64,000 bases of DNA from contig NZ_AYYZ01000004.1 of the NCBI RefSeq assembly GCF_001435375.1, positions 1 through 64,000 on the forward strand, given 5' to 3'. The notes under the pieces were generated by a model, which was not told the origin of the DNA, ran no database searches, and was given only the letters and a program-made list of their open reading frames with translations. Below are positions 52,048 to 60,857 of the stretch, piece after piece; the stretch's first letter is position 1, and every line of letters begins with the position of its first letter. The position numbers were made by a program, and so were the translations under genes. The stretch is from Ligilactobacillus araffinosus DSM 20653 (lineage in GTDB: Bacteria; Bacillota; Bacilli; Lactobacillales; Lactobacillaceae).

Positions 52048-52614
52048 CTACTCATCCGAATTCTTCTGATTGTCGTTTTTGAAAAAATCTTTTAATTTTG
52101 CCATCCGCGGATCAATTTGATCTTTTCGGTGAGCGTTATTTTTCAACTGATCTTCTGTCAAAACGCCCCAGCTCTTCCCTTGAGGCATCTCACTGAATTC
52201 TGCATGTTGTTCTTTTTCACTCAGAACTTGCATTGGAATTTGAACAAGAATATTGTCAATAATTACATCTTCAAGTGTTAACACATCATTTTCAAGTACA
52301 ATTACCACGTCTAAGTCATCAAATTGCGATAGATTGCTTTGATGATGACTGATGTAGTATTCTGAAAAATCAAAGTCGAGCGGAATTGTTACGGGTTCAA
52401 ATGTCCGGGTTGACGGAACTTGAATTTTAGTTTTCACATTAAAGCTTCCTAAAATTCCCCGTTGATCAACCGTAAAGACGCCTTCAACTTGAACCGGAGT
52501 GGCCGAAATCAAATCATTCCGACGTTTCTTTAATGCTGCTTCCAAATCAAGGGTTGTATCAAACTCAATAGGCGTTTCCTTTGCCTGACGTAATTCGTTT
52601 AATGACCACTTCAT
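52048..52614 (-). CDS. yceD: YceD family protein (DUF177)
   Basis: A 188-aa protein linked to 23S rRNA/ribosome metabolism by gene order in bacteria and plastid homologues; exact role unproven. Features: N-terminal MKWSLNELRQAKETPIEF, a beta-rich central part with GILGSFNVKTKIQVPSTRTFEPV and DFDFSEYYI, C-terminal LLTEDQ-type VLTEDQLKNN and DPRMAKLKDFFKN. The usual zinc-like Cys pairs of some members are absent. GGAGG precedes the ATG, and a consensus sigma-A promoter precedes it. Confidence 0.9.
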   Translation of the reverse strand: MKWSLNELRQAKETPIEFDTTLDLEAALKKRRNDLISATPVQVEGVFTVDQRGILGSFNVKTKIQVPSTRTFEPVTIPLDFDFSEYYISHHQSNLSQFDDLDVVIVLENDVLTLEDVIIDNILVQIPMQVLSEKEQHAEFSEMPQGKSWGVLTEDQLKNNAHRKDQIDPRMAKLKDFFKNDNQKNSDE

Positions 52615-52641
52615 TTTCTTGCCTCCTAATGCAACACATCG

Positions 52642-52670
52642 ATTATACTTAGAATCCCAATCACTGTCAA
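52642..52670 (-). promoter_or_regulatory. Consensus sigma-A promoter of yceD-rpmF
   Basis: Minus strand TTGACA (52670-52665), exactly 17 bases, TATAAT (52647-52642): a perfect consensus, lying between the tmcAL stop (52677) and yceD. The strongest promoter seen in the window, fitting a ribosomal protein operon. Confidence 0.92.
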
Positions 52671-52676
52671 GTTAAT

Positions 52677-53828
52677 CTACTTGACAGTCATAACTGGAGC
52701 GTGTTTTAAATCCTGTTCATTCCCGCACACTGCTTGATAAACTTTTCCGGCGCGGTAATCAATTCTTAAAATTCCTTTTTTCTCATCTTGAGAAACATTT
52801 GTAATAATTGGATAATCACAGTTCTTTTTGGCTTCGTGCAAAACCGCTTGCCCTTTTTTAGAAAAACCTAACACCCGCAAATACGGCCGCGATTCAAATG
52901 AAGCAACATCATCCCAGGAAATATGCAATAACGTCATCGTTGCTAATCGGCTTAACCGAGTATACGTAAACCGTTTATTTTTAACCGCCTTAATCCATGA
53001 ATCAAAATTGCCAGCGAATTCACTTCGCTGAGCCATCGCAATCATTCGGTATTGAATTCCTTCAGCCATTCCATAAATCTTCTCCAGCTCTTGTGCTGAA
53101 TGCGTTAATAATTCCATTTTAAGATGCATCCAAAAATCATTCCATGATACTAACCGTTGCATTTTTAAATCATGTGCTGTTTGCTGCGGTACAAATTTTT
53201 CAAAATCTTGATTTTGACGATGCAAGGCTTCCCGGATCGCTGATGCGCTTGCAATCGTTCCCGCATCATTTAATTCAATGTCATGATAATTTGCATTCTT
53301 CCGTTGAATTGGATGAAGGTTAATGCCTGCCTTTAGCTTTAAATTAGCCTTCGCATATGCCAACCCTAACAAATCATTCGGTTGATCAACCGGATGACCA
53401 ACTTTCTCAGTAACAACCTGTTGATAAGTTTTCGCAAAAGATTCGTGATACTGATTAAAATTCCCAATAATTTCTATTGCTTTATGTGCATCGTGCATAA
53501 AGTCAAATTCTGCGTGTTCCGCCCCAAAAAATAAATCCGTGACTCCCATCTGTGCAAGCGTCCAAACGCCATAATACGCAAACCGATCAGCCGGTTGAAC
53601 AGCTGCCATTAAAGGCAATTCCATCACTAAATCCGCACCGTTCGCTAAACATTCAGCTGCACGATGCCATTTATCAATAATTGCTGGTTCTCCACGTTGC
53701 AAAAAATTTCCACTCATTGCAATTACCAATGGGGCATTGGGAAATTGTTTTTTTACTTGCCGAATCTGATAAAGATGACCGTTATGAAACGGATTGTATT
53801 CGGTAATTATTCCTATAGTACGTTGCAT
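52677..53828 (-). CDS. tmcAL: tRNA(Met) cytidine acetate ligase TmcAL (YlbM)
   Basis: Forms ac4C34 in elongator tRNA-Met from acetate and ATP. The 383-aa protein begins with the nucleotidyltransferase motif GIITEYNPFHNGHLYQI (HxGH type) and MSGNFLQRGEPAI and has the later conserved ASASAIREAL. ATG 53828 lies 3 bp after the rsfS stop and has no strong Shine-Dalgarno, suggesting coupled translation. In many lactobacilli yqeM lies between rsfS and this gene; here it is missing. Confidence 0.95.
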   Translation of the reverse strand: MQRTIGIITEYNPFHNGHLYQIRQVKKQFPNAPLVIAMSGNFLQRGEPAIIDKWHRAAECLANGADLVMELPLMAAVQPADRFAYYGVWTLAQMGVTDLFFGAEHAEFDFMHDAHKAIEIIGNFNQYHESFAKTYQQVVTEKVGHPVDQPNDLLGLAYAKANLKLKAGINLHPIQRKNANYHDIELNDAGTIASASAIREALHRQNQDFEKFVPQQTAHDLKMQRLVSWNDFWMHLKMELLTHSAQELEKIYGMAEGIQYRMIAMAQRSEFAGNFDSWIKAVKNKRFTYTRLSRLATMTLLHISWDDVASFESRPYLRVLGFSKKGQAVLHEAKKNCDYPIITNVSQDEKKGILRIDYRAGKVYQAVCGNEQDLKHAPVMTVK

Positions 53829-53831
53829 CGA

Positions 53832-54188
53832 TTACTTGATCCACGCTGAAATATCGACGTCATTAGCATCTGCCCATAGCTTCTCCAGGTTATAAAATTT
53901 CCGGGTTTCAGCTTTAAATACATGAGCAACCACATCGCCAAGGTCAATTAAAACCCAACTTGCACCGTTTTTTCCTTCAACGTCAAGCACATCATAACCT
54001 TTTTCTTCGGCTTGTTCTTCAATATTTTCGGCAATTGCCTTGACTTGTCGGTCTGAGTCAGCTTGCATGATTACAAAATAATCCGCTAACAAACTGATGT
54101 TTTGAACATCTAATGCGATAATATCTTCTGCCCGCTTATTGTCGGCAGCTTCAACAACTGTTTTTAATAATTCCTTACTTTCATTCAT
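53832..54188 (-). CDS. rsfS: Ribosome silencing factor RsfS
   Basis: Binds L14 and blocks subunit joining during starvation. The 118-aa protein has the Iojap signature DIIALDVQNISLLADYFVIM and a C-terminal GDVVAHVFKAETRKFYNLEKLW. ATG 54188, 18 bp after yqeK. Confidence 0.97.
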   Translation of the reverse strand: MNESKELLKTVVEAADNKRAEDIIALDVQNISLLADYFVIMQADSDRQVKAIAENIEEQAEEKGYDVLDVEGKNGASWVLIDLGDVVAHVFKAETRKFYNLEKLWADANDVDISAWIK

Positions 54189-54206
54189 TTAAATTCCACC
54201 TTTTCA

Positions 54207-54806
54207 TTAATTTTCAGCATTCCACTGGTTATATGTTAAAATTGCAGCCGGATAAATCCTTTGATTATTTTCTAACAAATACTGCAATGTATGCTGGGTT
54301 TCATAACGCACCCCATCATCTAAATCAGCCAACGCCACTTCCCGTGCATAATTTACCCCTGGAAAATCACGTCCGGGTTCAATGTAATCAGCCACGTAAA
54401 CAATCTTATCAAGCGTTGTCATTTGGACTGCACCAACTGTATGACGTCGAACCGCATTCAAGATTTCTTCATCCGTGATTTTTAATTCATCCTGAATGAT
54501 TTCAGCGCCGACTTCCCCGTGCCAAATGAAATTGCCCCAGTTTAATAGGTCTGGATCCATCTTTTTAGCAATAATCATCCGTTTAAATTCTTCTGCCGTT
54601 CGTTCCTTGGCATAATCATGAATCAATCCGGCAACTGCTGCTTTTTCAACGTTCTCATGGTTAAGCTTTGCAAGTTGAATCGCAGTTTGTTCAACCCGTA
54701 AACAGTGTTCAAAGCGTGATTGCTTATTTAACGAGTTCTTTAATTTCTGAACTAATTCTGAACGCGAACCAGAATAATAGTGTTTTTGATATTCGATTTC
54801 AGTCAA
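54207..54806 (-). CDS. yqeK: HD-domain diadenosine tetraphosphatase YqeK (TTG start)
   Basis: Symmetrical Ap4A hydrolase of the HD family. The 199-aa protein has H in FEHCLRVEQTA, HD in GLIHDYAKE (about 60), WHGEVGAEI and ADYIEPGR motifs. The frame is open back to 54875 inside nadD, but the TTG at 54806 is the start: GAGGAG lies ten bases upstream and it gives MTEIEYQKHYY. It overlaps nadD by eight bases, so is coupled. Confidence 0.95.
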   Translation of the reverse strand: MTEIEYQKHYYSGSRSELVQKLKNSLNKQSRFEHCLRVEQTAIQLAKLNHENVEKAAVAGLIHDYAKERTAEEFKRMIIAKKMDPDLLNWGNFIWHGEVGAEIIQDELKITDEEILNAVRRHTVGAVQMTTLDKIVYVADYIEPGRDFPGVNYAREVALADLDDGVRYETQHTLQYLLENNQRIYPAAILTYNQWNAEN

Positions 54807-55434
54807 AATATAAATTCTCCTCATTAATGTATTGTTCAACTGTATCCGGAACAAGATACTTGATCGAACAACCATTTCTGACTTTTTGCCGAATCAAAGT
54901 TGAACTGATCTCCGTCTCAGGAACGTCGACCCACAAGATTGGATATTGACTATGCTTATGAAATCCTGGGCGGCCAACGCCAACAAATTGAACAAGCTTG
55001 ACCAGTTCGTCAATCTCCCGCCATTTCGGTAAATATTCTACCATATCGCCGCCAATTATAAAGTAATATTGATTTTCAGGATGTTGCTGAGTCAGAGCTT
55101 TCATCGTATCAATGCTATAACTGACCCCGCCGCGTTTGATTTCATAATCTTCGATTCCAAACTTTGGATTATCATCGACGCATAAATGCAGCATCTTGAG
55201 CCGATGACGCGCATCAATCGCATCTTTATGATCAATGTGCGGCGGAATGTTATCCGGCATGAACAACACCTGATCTAATCCCAACTGACTTTGAACCTGA
55301 TCAGCAATCATTAAATGACCTAAATGCGGCGGATTAAACGTTCCGCCTAAAATTCCAATTCTTTTTTGCGGAGCATCAAATTCAACCTTGCTAAAAACTT
55401 GAACTTCAGGCGTGATTACCCGTTGCTTTTCCAT
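54799..55434 (-). CDS. nadD: Nicotinate-nucleotide adenylyltransferase
   Basis: Makes deamido-NAD from NaMN and ATP. The 211-aa protein has GGTFNPPHLGHLMIA (HxGH, about 31-44) and ISSTLIRQKV near residue 185. GGGGC precedes ATG 55434. Operon context yhbY-nadD-yqeK is conserved. Confidence 0.97.
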   Translation of the reverse strand: MEKQRVITPEVQVFSKVEFDAPQKRIGILGGTFNPPHLGHLMIADQVQSQLGLDQVLFMPDNIPPHIDHKDAIDARHRLKMLHLCVDDNPKFGIEDYEIKRGGVSYSIDTMKALTQQHPENQYYFIIGGDMVEYLPKWREIDELVKLVQFVGVGRPGFHKHSQYPILWVDVPETEISSTLIRQKVRNGCSIKYLVPDTVEQYINEENLYFD

Positions 55435-55449
55435 TTCAAAGCCCCTCTT

Positions 55450-55761
55450 CTAAATCCGCGCAACTTCTTCAGAATAGTGACGGTGCTCCGGCTTCTGGGC
55501 CCGTTTAAACAAAACAAGCGTATGGCCGATCACTTGAACAACCTGAATATCAGAATTTTGTTCAATGTATTCCTGAACCTCGTCAGTTTCTAACAATGAG
55601 TTATTCAAAATATTAACTTTGATCAATTCGCGCTTTTCAAGGGCATTTTTAACCTGCTTTAGCCACTCTTTATCAATTCCATCCTTTCCGATTTGGAAAA
55701 GCGGCCGCATTGAATGGGCTTGGCTTCTTAAATACCGTTTTTGTTTTCCACGTAATTTCAT
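55450..55761 (-). CDS. yhbY: CRM-domain RNA-binding protein YhbY
   Basis: A 103-aa pre-50S-associated protein. CRM fold signatures: KRYLRSQAHSMRPLFQIGKDGI (GxxG-like) and LEKRELIKVNILNN. AGGTG precedes ATG 55761. The aroE gene that separates it from yqeH in Bacillus is absent; the gap is only 10 bp. Confidence 0.95.
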   Translation of the reverse strand: MKLRGKQKRYLRSQAHSMRPLFQIGKDGIDKEWLKQVKNALEKRELIKVNILNNSLLETDEVQEYIEQNSDIQVVQVIGHTLVLFKRAQKPEHRHYSEEVARI

Positions 55762-55771
55762 TTTTTCACCT

Positions 55772-56884
55772 CTAAATCATTGCTTTTCGAATCGTGACGC
55801 CAACTCCCTCTGGGGCCCAACCGGCGATATTACTGTTCTTTGGTACCGTGACCCATCCAAGACCAGCAAACACAAGATCGCTTTTTTCCGTTGTCTTAAA
55901 TTCATACCGAACAAGTTTCGGGAAAGTTGTTTCCAATTCTTTCTTTGTTGGTGGTTGCAATATCTCACCGGCATGCTTAGCGTAAAATTGATCTGCATTG
56001 GCCAGTTTTGTCCGGTGAACCTTTAAATTATTATCAAGGTAGATCGCAATACCATTTCGTTCTTTTGGTCCTTTAATAAAATCAAATCGTGCTAAAGCAC
56101 TTAAAAAGAGCGTTTGACCTGCTTGTAACTGATATGTTTTGGGTTTGATTTCCTTTTGCGGCGTTGCAAGTCTTAATTCCTTGGGTGAAAGATAGTGCGC
56201 CATTTGATTTCGGTGAATGATCCCAGGTGTATCAATTAAAAAGTGCCCATCATCCAACGGAATTTCAATTCGATCTAAGGTTGTTCCAGGAAACTTCGAT
56301 GTTGTAATCAATTCCTGAACCCCCGTCAACTGATTAATAATGCGATTGATCAAGGTTGACTTTCCAACGTTCGTGACCCCGACAATGTAAACATCACGGC
56401 CTTCACGATATTTTTCAATTGCAGCCAATAATTCATCAACTTGGCCGCCCTTCTTGGCACTCGTTAAGAAAACATCAATTGGACGCAACCCCGCTTTATT
56501 AGCAGATTGCCGCATCCAATCCTTGATCTTTGAACGCTTTAATGACCGCGGAAGCAAATCTTCCTTATTTCCAACCAATAAGATTGGATTATTGCCGACA
56601 AATCGTTGTAATCCCGGAATTAAAGAACCGGTAAAGTCAAAAATGTCAATTACATTAACGATCAATGCTTCTTTATCGCTTAATTGATTCAAGAAACGTA
56701 AAAAGTCATCATCGCTATAATCAACATCGGCAATTTCATTATAGTGTCTTAGTCGGAAACAACGTTGGCAATACACCTCATCTTTTTGTTTGTTTAACGC
56801 AGATTGCGGCGTATATCCAGCCTTATCCGGATTCATTGTTTGAATCACCGCACCGCATCCAATGCATCTTAATTCATCAGTCAT
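55772..56884 (-). CDS. yqeH: Ribosome biogenesis GTPase YqeH
   Basis: Circularly permuted GTPase for 30S assembly. The 370-aa protein has an N-terminal zinc finger CIGCG...CQRCF, then G4 NKEDLLP (about 105) before G1 GVTNVGKSTLI (about 165) and DTPGI (about 208), and a C-terminal substrate-binding region. ATG 56884 overlaps the yqeG end by eight bases; GGAGG lies within yqeG. Confidence 0.97.
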   Translation of the reverse strand: MTDELRCIGCGAVIQTMNPDKAGYTPQSALNKQKDEVYCQRCFRLRHYNEIADVDYSDDDFLRFLNQLSDKEALIVNVIDIFDFTGSLIPGLQRFVGNNPILLVGNKEDLLPRSLKRSKIKDWMRQSANKAGLRPIDVFLTSAKKGGQVDELLAAIEKYREGRDVYIVGVTNVGKSTLINRIINQLTGVQELITTSKFPGTTLDRIEIPLDDGHFLIDTPGIIHRNQMAHYLSPKELRLATPQKEIKPKTYQLQAGQTLFLSALARFDFIKGPKERNGIAIYLDNNLKVHRTKLANADQFYAKHAGEILQPPTKKELETTFPKLVRYEFKTTEKSDLVFAGLGWVTVPKNSNIAGWAPEGVGVTIRKAMI

Positions 56885-57410
56885 CGAGATGGTTCCTCCA
56901 TTGAATTTTAAAATTTTTTTTCTTCATTAATTGTGCTTGAATCTTACGTTCCATTAACCGGTTAATGCGCGTATTCCAAGCGTCCGTTTGCGTTAATGGC
57001 TTCACCAAAATACTACGAATATTCATCCGGTTGGCTGCTAAAACATCGGTCAGCATTTGATCGCCGACCATCACCACTTCATCTGGTTGAAGCTGATACT
57101 CTTTTAATGCCTTTTGGATTCCCGTTTTGAATGGCTTTAATGCCCGAGCAACAAACGGTAAATCAAAGCGTTGAACCGCTTTTTCCACTCGTTTATGGTT
57201 ATTGTTTGAAACCACGATCACTGGAATTTGATTTGCTTTCATTTCATTTAACCATTGTCGAAGTTCTTGTGTCCCGCTTGGATTATTCCAGGCAATCAAC
57301 GTATTATCCAAATCCGTTAAAATCGCCTTAATGCCATTTGCTTTAAGTTCGTCTGGCATAAGAGTATAAATCGATTCGATCATCCATGTAGGTTTAAATT
57401 GATTTAACAT
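56877..57410 (-). CDS. yqeG: YqeG family HAD-type phosphatase
   Basis: HAD-superfamily protein of the ribosome-assembly operon; related to phosphatidylglycerophosphatase. The 177-aa product has the nucleophile motif LTDLDNTLIAW (about 30), VSNN (motif II, about 67) and VGDQMLTDVLAANR (motif IV, about 115). GGAGC precedes ATG 57410. Confidence 0.95.
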   Translation of the reverse strand: MLNQFKPTWMIESIYTLMPDELKANGIKAILTDLDNTLIAWNNPSGTQELRQWLNEMKANQIPVIVVSNNNHKRVEKAVQRFDLPFVARALKPFKTGIQKALKEYQLQPDEVVMVGDQMLTDVLAANRMNIRSILVKPLTQTDAWNTRINRLMERKIQAQLMKKKNFKIQWRNHLDD

Positions 57411-57446
57411 TCAATCGCTCCTATTTTTAATAATTCGATATTAAAA

Positions 57447-57475
57447 ATTATAAAATAACAAAGAGGCTGCGACAA
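57447..57475 (-). promoter_or_regulatory. Promoter of the yqeGH operon, overlapping the rplT terminator
   Basis: Minus strand TTGTCG (57475-57470), 17-base spacer, perfect TATAAT (57452-57447), 37 bp before the yqeG ATG. The -35 hexamer is the loop and 3' arm of the rplT terminator hairpin. Confidence 0.65.
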
Positions 57476-57488
57476 GCGTCACAGCCTC
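57463..57488 (-). terminator. Terminator of infC-rpmI-rplT
   Basis: Minus strand GAGGCTGTGAC pairs with GTCGCAGCCTC (U-G pair forms only in this orientation) over GCTT, followed by TTTGTTATTTTAT. Same family as at 50549 and 34013. Confidence 0.9.
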
Positions 57489-57506
57489 CATTATTTAAAA
57501 GATCAA

Positions 57507-57866
57507 TTATTTTGCTAAAGCTTTCTTAGCTTCGTCAACAAGTGCCTTGAATGCATCTGCATCGCTAACAGCTAAGTCAGCAAGCATCTTGCGGTTAACT
57601 TCAATTTCAGCTAACTTCAAGCCGTGCATTAATTTGCTGTAGCTGATTCCGTTCATCCGAGCTGCAGCATTGATCCGTGCAATCCATAATTTACGGAAGT
57701 TTGATTTTGTCTTCCGACGGTCACGGAATGCATATTGGTATGACTTCATTACTTGTTGCTTAGCAACCTTGAATTGAATGTGCTTTGAACCGCGGTAACC
57801 CTTGGCTAATTTGATCATTTTTTTACGACGTTGGCGTGTAACTGTTCCACCTTTAACACGTGGCAT
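57507..57866 (-). CDS. rplT: 50S ribosomal protein L20
   Basis: Large-subunit assembly protein and, in Bacillus, autogenous repressor of infC-rpmI-rplT. The 119-aa basic product starts [16 protein letters not shown] and has the conserved core [14 protein letters not shown] and [26 protein letters not shown] 57866 with GAGGAGG. It probably acts on the leader at 58687-58850. Confidence 0.98.
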   Translation of the reverse strand: MPRVKGGTVTRQRRKKMIKLAKGYRGSKHIQFKVAKQQVMKSYQYAFRDRRKTKSNFRKLWIARINAAARMNGISYSKLMHGLKLAEIEVNRKMLADLAVSDADAFKALVDEAKKALAK

Positions 57867-57926
57867 GAAAATTCCTCCTCTAAGTTAGAACCGATTTGGT
57901 CCTGTCAAAAATTTATCTCGTAATAA

Positions 57927-58127
57927 TTATTTCATTTGTGAAAGCATTTGCTTGATACGCTTCATATCTGATGAAGATACCATGCCTGCCTTTCGTAATT
58001 GACGACGTTGCTTGATCGTCTTACCGTGGAAACGGTGTGATGTATATGCGTGATGACGCTTTAAACCGCCCTTTCCTGTACGCTTAAAACGTTTTGCTGA
58101 TGCGCGGTGTGTTTTCATTTTTGGCAT
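57927..58127 (-). CDS. rpmI: 50S ribosomal protein L35
   Basis: A 66-aa protein starting [27 protein letters not shown] lies nine bases before ATG 58127; an upstream in-frame TTG (58133) is too close to it. Confidence 0.97.
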   Translation of the reverse strand: MPKMKTHRASAKRFKRTGKGGLKRHHAYTSHRFHGKTIKQRRQLRKAGMVSSSDMKRIKQMLSQMK

Positions 58128-58156
58128 AATCAAAATCCTCCTATTAATCTACTCAC

Positions 58157-58672
58157 CTATTTTTCAGTTTTAGGTGCAAGCATTAAAAACATGCTTCTTC
58201 CATCCATCTTTGCCTTTGATTCAACGGATGCAACATCCTTTGTTTCCTCAGCAAAGCGACTCAGAACTTCACGTCCGATGTCTTTATGTGTAATGGCACG
58301 TCCTCTGAAGCGAATTGAAACCTTAACTTTGTCTCCCTTCGCAAGGAACTTCCGTGCGTTCTTCATCTTTGTATTAAAGTCATTCGTGTCAATCGTTGGG
58401 CTTAACCGAACTTCCTTAACATTAACGGTCTTTTGCTTTTTCCGAGCTTCGCGTTGCTTCTTTTGTAATTCAAAACGGTACTTCCCGTAATCCATTACCT
58501 TTGCAACCGGCGGCTTTGCCTTCGGAGCAACTAAAACCAAGTCAAGGTTTTCTTGTTCAGCAATTTGTAAAGCTTCGCGCTTTGATTTAACTCCAAGCTG
58601 ATCACCATTACTGCTAATCAAACGAACTTCACGAGCACGAATGCCGTCATTAACCATCTTGTCTACTGCTAT
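58157..58672 (-). CDS. infC: Translation initiation factor IF-3 (AUA or AUC start)
   Basis: Prevents subunit joining and rejects wrong start codons. The product has [13 protein letters not shown] at its start and the linker and C-domain [15 protein letters not shown]. The first ATG (58657) is 23 bases from the strong GGAGGT at 58686-58681 and cannot be the main start. An in-frame TGA overlaps the Shine-Dalgarno, leaving ATC (58675, spacing 5) or ATA (58672, spacing 8); I chose ATA for spacing. Near-cognate starts are classic for infC, which they allow to self-repress. Gene identity is certain; codon choice is inferred. Confidence 0.93.
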   Translation of the reverse strand: MAVDKMVNDGIRAREVRLISSNGDQLGVKSKREALQIAEQENLDLVLVAPKAKPPVAKVMDYGKYRFELQKKQREARKKQKTVNVKEVRLSPTIDTNDFNTKMKNARKFLAKGDKVKVSIRFRGRAITHKDIGREVLSRFAEETKDVASVESKAKMDGRSMFLMLAPKTEK

Positions 58673-58686
58673 GATACTTCACCTCC

Positions 58687-58850
58687 AAATAAATTCAGAG
58701 AGAAAATGCAGATAAAAAAACCTCTGTTTAAACATTTCAAACAGAGGTCATTAAAGCCGCTTTTAACGGAATTAATTTCTTAATTTCTGCCCGGAGACTT
58801 TCTTGTCTGCTAGGCGAGAAGCTTTTGCCTCTGCTTTTTTCTCAACTTTA
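58687..58850 (-). promoter_or_regulatory. Ribosomal protein L20 leader/attenuator of infC-rpmI-rplT
   Basis: A leader of about 160 nt precedes infC. It holds the conserved-looking stretch AGCTTCTCGCCT...GTCTCCGGG (58772-58830) that resembles the 23S rRNA-mimicking L20_leader of Bacillales/Lactobacillales, then an intrinsic terminator (ACCTCTGTTT / AAACAGAGGT at 58748-58720, followed by T7). Binding of L20 would favour termination before infC. The hairpin and U-run are plain in the sequence; the L20 role is from the known family. Confidence 0.75.
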
Positions 58851-58853
58851 AGT

Positions 58854-58882
58854 AGTTTATCAGTTTAAAACTACACTGTCAA
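58854..58882 (-). promoter_or_regulatory. Sigma-A promoter of infC-rpmI-rplT
   Basis: Minus strand TTGACA (58882-58877), 17-base spacer, TAAACT (58859-58854), placed directly after the thrS stop (58890), so thrS and infC are separate units. Confidence 0.8.
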
Positions 58883-58889
58883 GCCTAAA

Positions 58890-60830
58890 TTAATCTTCGC
58901 GACTGTATGTTTCAATATCGTGGTTGAGCATTGTAACAAATTCATCAAACGCCATGGTTGTTTGTTTGTCTTCACCATATTTCCGAACTGTAACCGTGCC
59001 GTTAGCTTTTTCATTATCACCGACAACCAATGTGTATGGAATTTTGTTGACTTGGGCTTGCCGAATCTTGTAACCCATCTTTTCGTTCCGATCGTCCATC
59101 TTGATCCGAATGTTATGAGCAACTAACTTATTTGCTAATTCCTTAGCATAGTCAAGATGAAGATCGTTTTTAACCGGAATAATTGCAACTTGTTCCGGGG
59201 CAAGCCATGTTGGAAATGCTCCCTTGTAAATTTCAGTTAAATAAGCAGTGAACCGTTCCATTGTTCCGACAACTCCACGGTGGATCATGATTGGCCGGTG
59301 TTCTTCACCATCAGTGCCGGTGTACTTCAAATCAAAGCGTTCTGGAAGCAAGAAGTCAAGTTGAATCGTCGACATTGTTTCTTCCGTTCCAAGGGCTGTC
59401 TTCGTTTGAATATCCAATTTAGGGCCATAGAATGCAGCTTCGCCTTCTGCTTCATAGTATTCCAAACCAAGATCATCCATGGCACCCTTCAACATCTTTT
59501 GTGATTTTTCCCACATTTCATCGTCATCAAAGTACTTTTCAGTATTTTTTGGATCGCGATAGCTTAACCGGAATGTGTAATCTGTAATGTTAAAGTCTTT
59601 GTAAACATCCATGATCAACCGTAAGATCTTTGAAAATTCATCTTGAATTTGATCTAATGCAACGAATGTGTGCCCATCATTCAATTCCATTTCACGAACC
59701 CGTTGTAAGCCTGAAAGAGCTCCTGATTTTTCATAGCGATGCATCATTCCAATTTCAGCAATCCGCAATGGCAATTCACGGTATGAACGTTTGTGATGCT
59801 TGTAAATTTGAATATGTGACGGACAGTTCATTGGCCGCAATTCAAGAAATTCACCATCGCCCATGTCCATTGGTGGGAACATATCATCATGGTAGTGATC
59901 CCAGTGACCTGATTGCTTATAAGCATTCAAGTTCATCAAAACTGGCGTATAAACGTGTTCGTATCCATCGGCAACTTCCTTGTCAATGATGTACCGTTCA
60001 ATCGTCCGCCGAATCGTAGCCCCCTTTGGCATCCAGTATGGTAATCCGGCACCGACTTTGGGATCAACAAAGAATAAATCTAATTTGTTCCCGATTACCC
60101 GGTGATCACGTTCTTGGGCTTCTTTCCGGCGCTCCAATTCAGCATCCAAGTCTTTTTGCTTGTAAAATGCTGTTCCGTATACCCGTTGAAGCATTGGATT
60201 GCTTGAAGCACCTTTCCAGTATGCCCCAGCAACTGATAAGATTTGGAAGACTTTAACTGCCCCAGTTGCTGGTAATTGAACGCCGCCTAAATACTTGAAA
60301 TCGCCTTGTTGATACATTTCAACTTGACCATCAACAGCTTTTTCATTGATTAAGGCTGTTTGATATTCATCGCCTTCAACCATTGATAATGCTTCATCAA
60401 CGTGAACCATGATCTTTTCAATTGCAATGTTCTGCTTGATCAACTTGTTCATTTCAGCAGTAATCTTTTCAAATTCATCTTCCGAAATTTGACCATCAGC
60501 GTTATCGGTGTCTAAGCAAAAGCCATGTTCAGTTGCTAAGCTTTCACCAAACTTCATCTTCGGGTACATGTTATGCAATGCATGCTTCAAAATTTGAGCA
60601 ACCGTATTCCAAAGAATAACTAATCCATCTTCGCTGTCTTTCGTGATAATTTCAATTGAACCATCTTGTTCAAGGGTATCATGATAACCAACCAATTTGC
60701 CGTCAAATTTACCAGCAACAGCTTTCTTCGCCAAACTGATACTGATTGATTTGGCAATTTCTTCAACCGTTACGCCCTTTTCAAATTGTTTAACCGTTCC
60801 GTCTGGAAACTGAATGTTGACTTCTGCCAT
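58890..60830 (-). CDS. thrS: Threonyl-tRNA synthetase
   Basis: Charges tRNA-Thr. The 646-aa product has an N-terminal TGS domain, the editing domain with [14 protein letters not shown], class II motif 2 [11 protein letters not shown]-like [12 protein letters not shown], zinc ligands (CPSH about Cys337) and motif 3 near [15 protein letters not shown], then the anticodon-binding domain. An ATG at 60857 is possible, but AGGAAGAAAA before ATG 60830 ([11 protein letters not shown]) marks the usual start. Behind a T-box. Confidence 0.98.
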   Translation of the reverse strand: MAEVNIQFPDGTVKQFEKGVTVEEIAKSISISLAKKAVAGKFDGKLVGYHDTLEQDGSIEIITKDSEDGLVILWNTVAQILKHALHNMYPKMKFGESLATEHGFCLDTDNADGQISEDEFEKITAEMNKLIKQNIAIEKIMVHVDEALSMVEGDEYQTALINEKAVDGQVEMYQQGDFKYLGGVQLPATGAVKVFQILSVAGAYWKGASSNPMLQRVYGTAFYKQKDLDAELERRKEAQERDHRVIGNKLDLFFVDPKVGAGLPYWMPKGATIRRTIERYIIDKEVADGYEHVYTPVLMNLNAYKQSGHWDHYHDDMFPPMDMGDGEFLELRPMNCPSHIQIYKHHKRSYRELPLRIAEIGMMHRYEKSGALSGLQRVREMELNDGHTFVALDQIQDEFSKILRLIMDVYKDFNITDYTFRLSYRDPKNTEKYFDDDEMWEKSQKMLKGAMDDLGLEYYEAEGEAAFYGPKLDIQTKTALGTEETMSTIQLDFLLPERFDLKYTGTDGEEHRPIMIHRGVVGTMERFTAYLTEIYKGAFPTWLAPEQVAIIPVKNDLHLDYAKELANKLVAHNIRIKMDDRNEKMGYKIRQAQVNKIPYTLVVGDNEKANGTVTVRKYGEDKQTTMAFDEFVTMLNHDIETYSRED

Positions 60831-60857
60831 TTTTCTTCCTCCTTCAAAGTCGGACAA

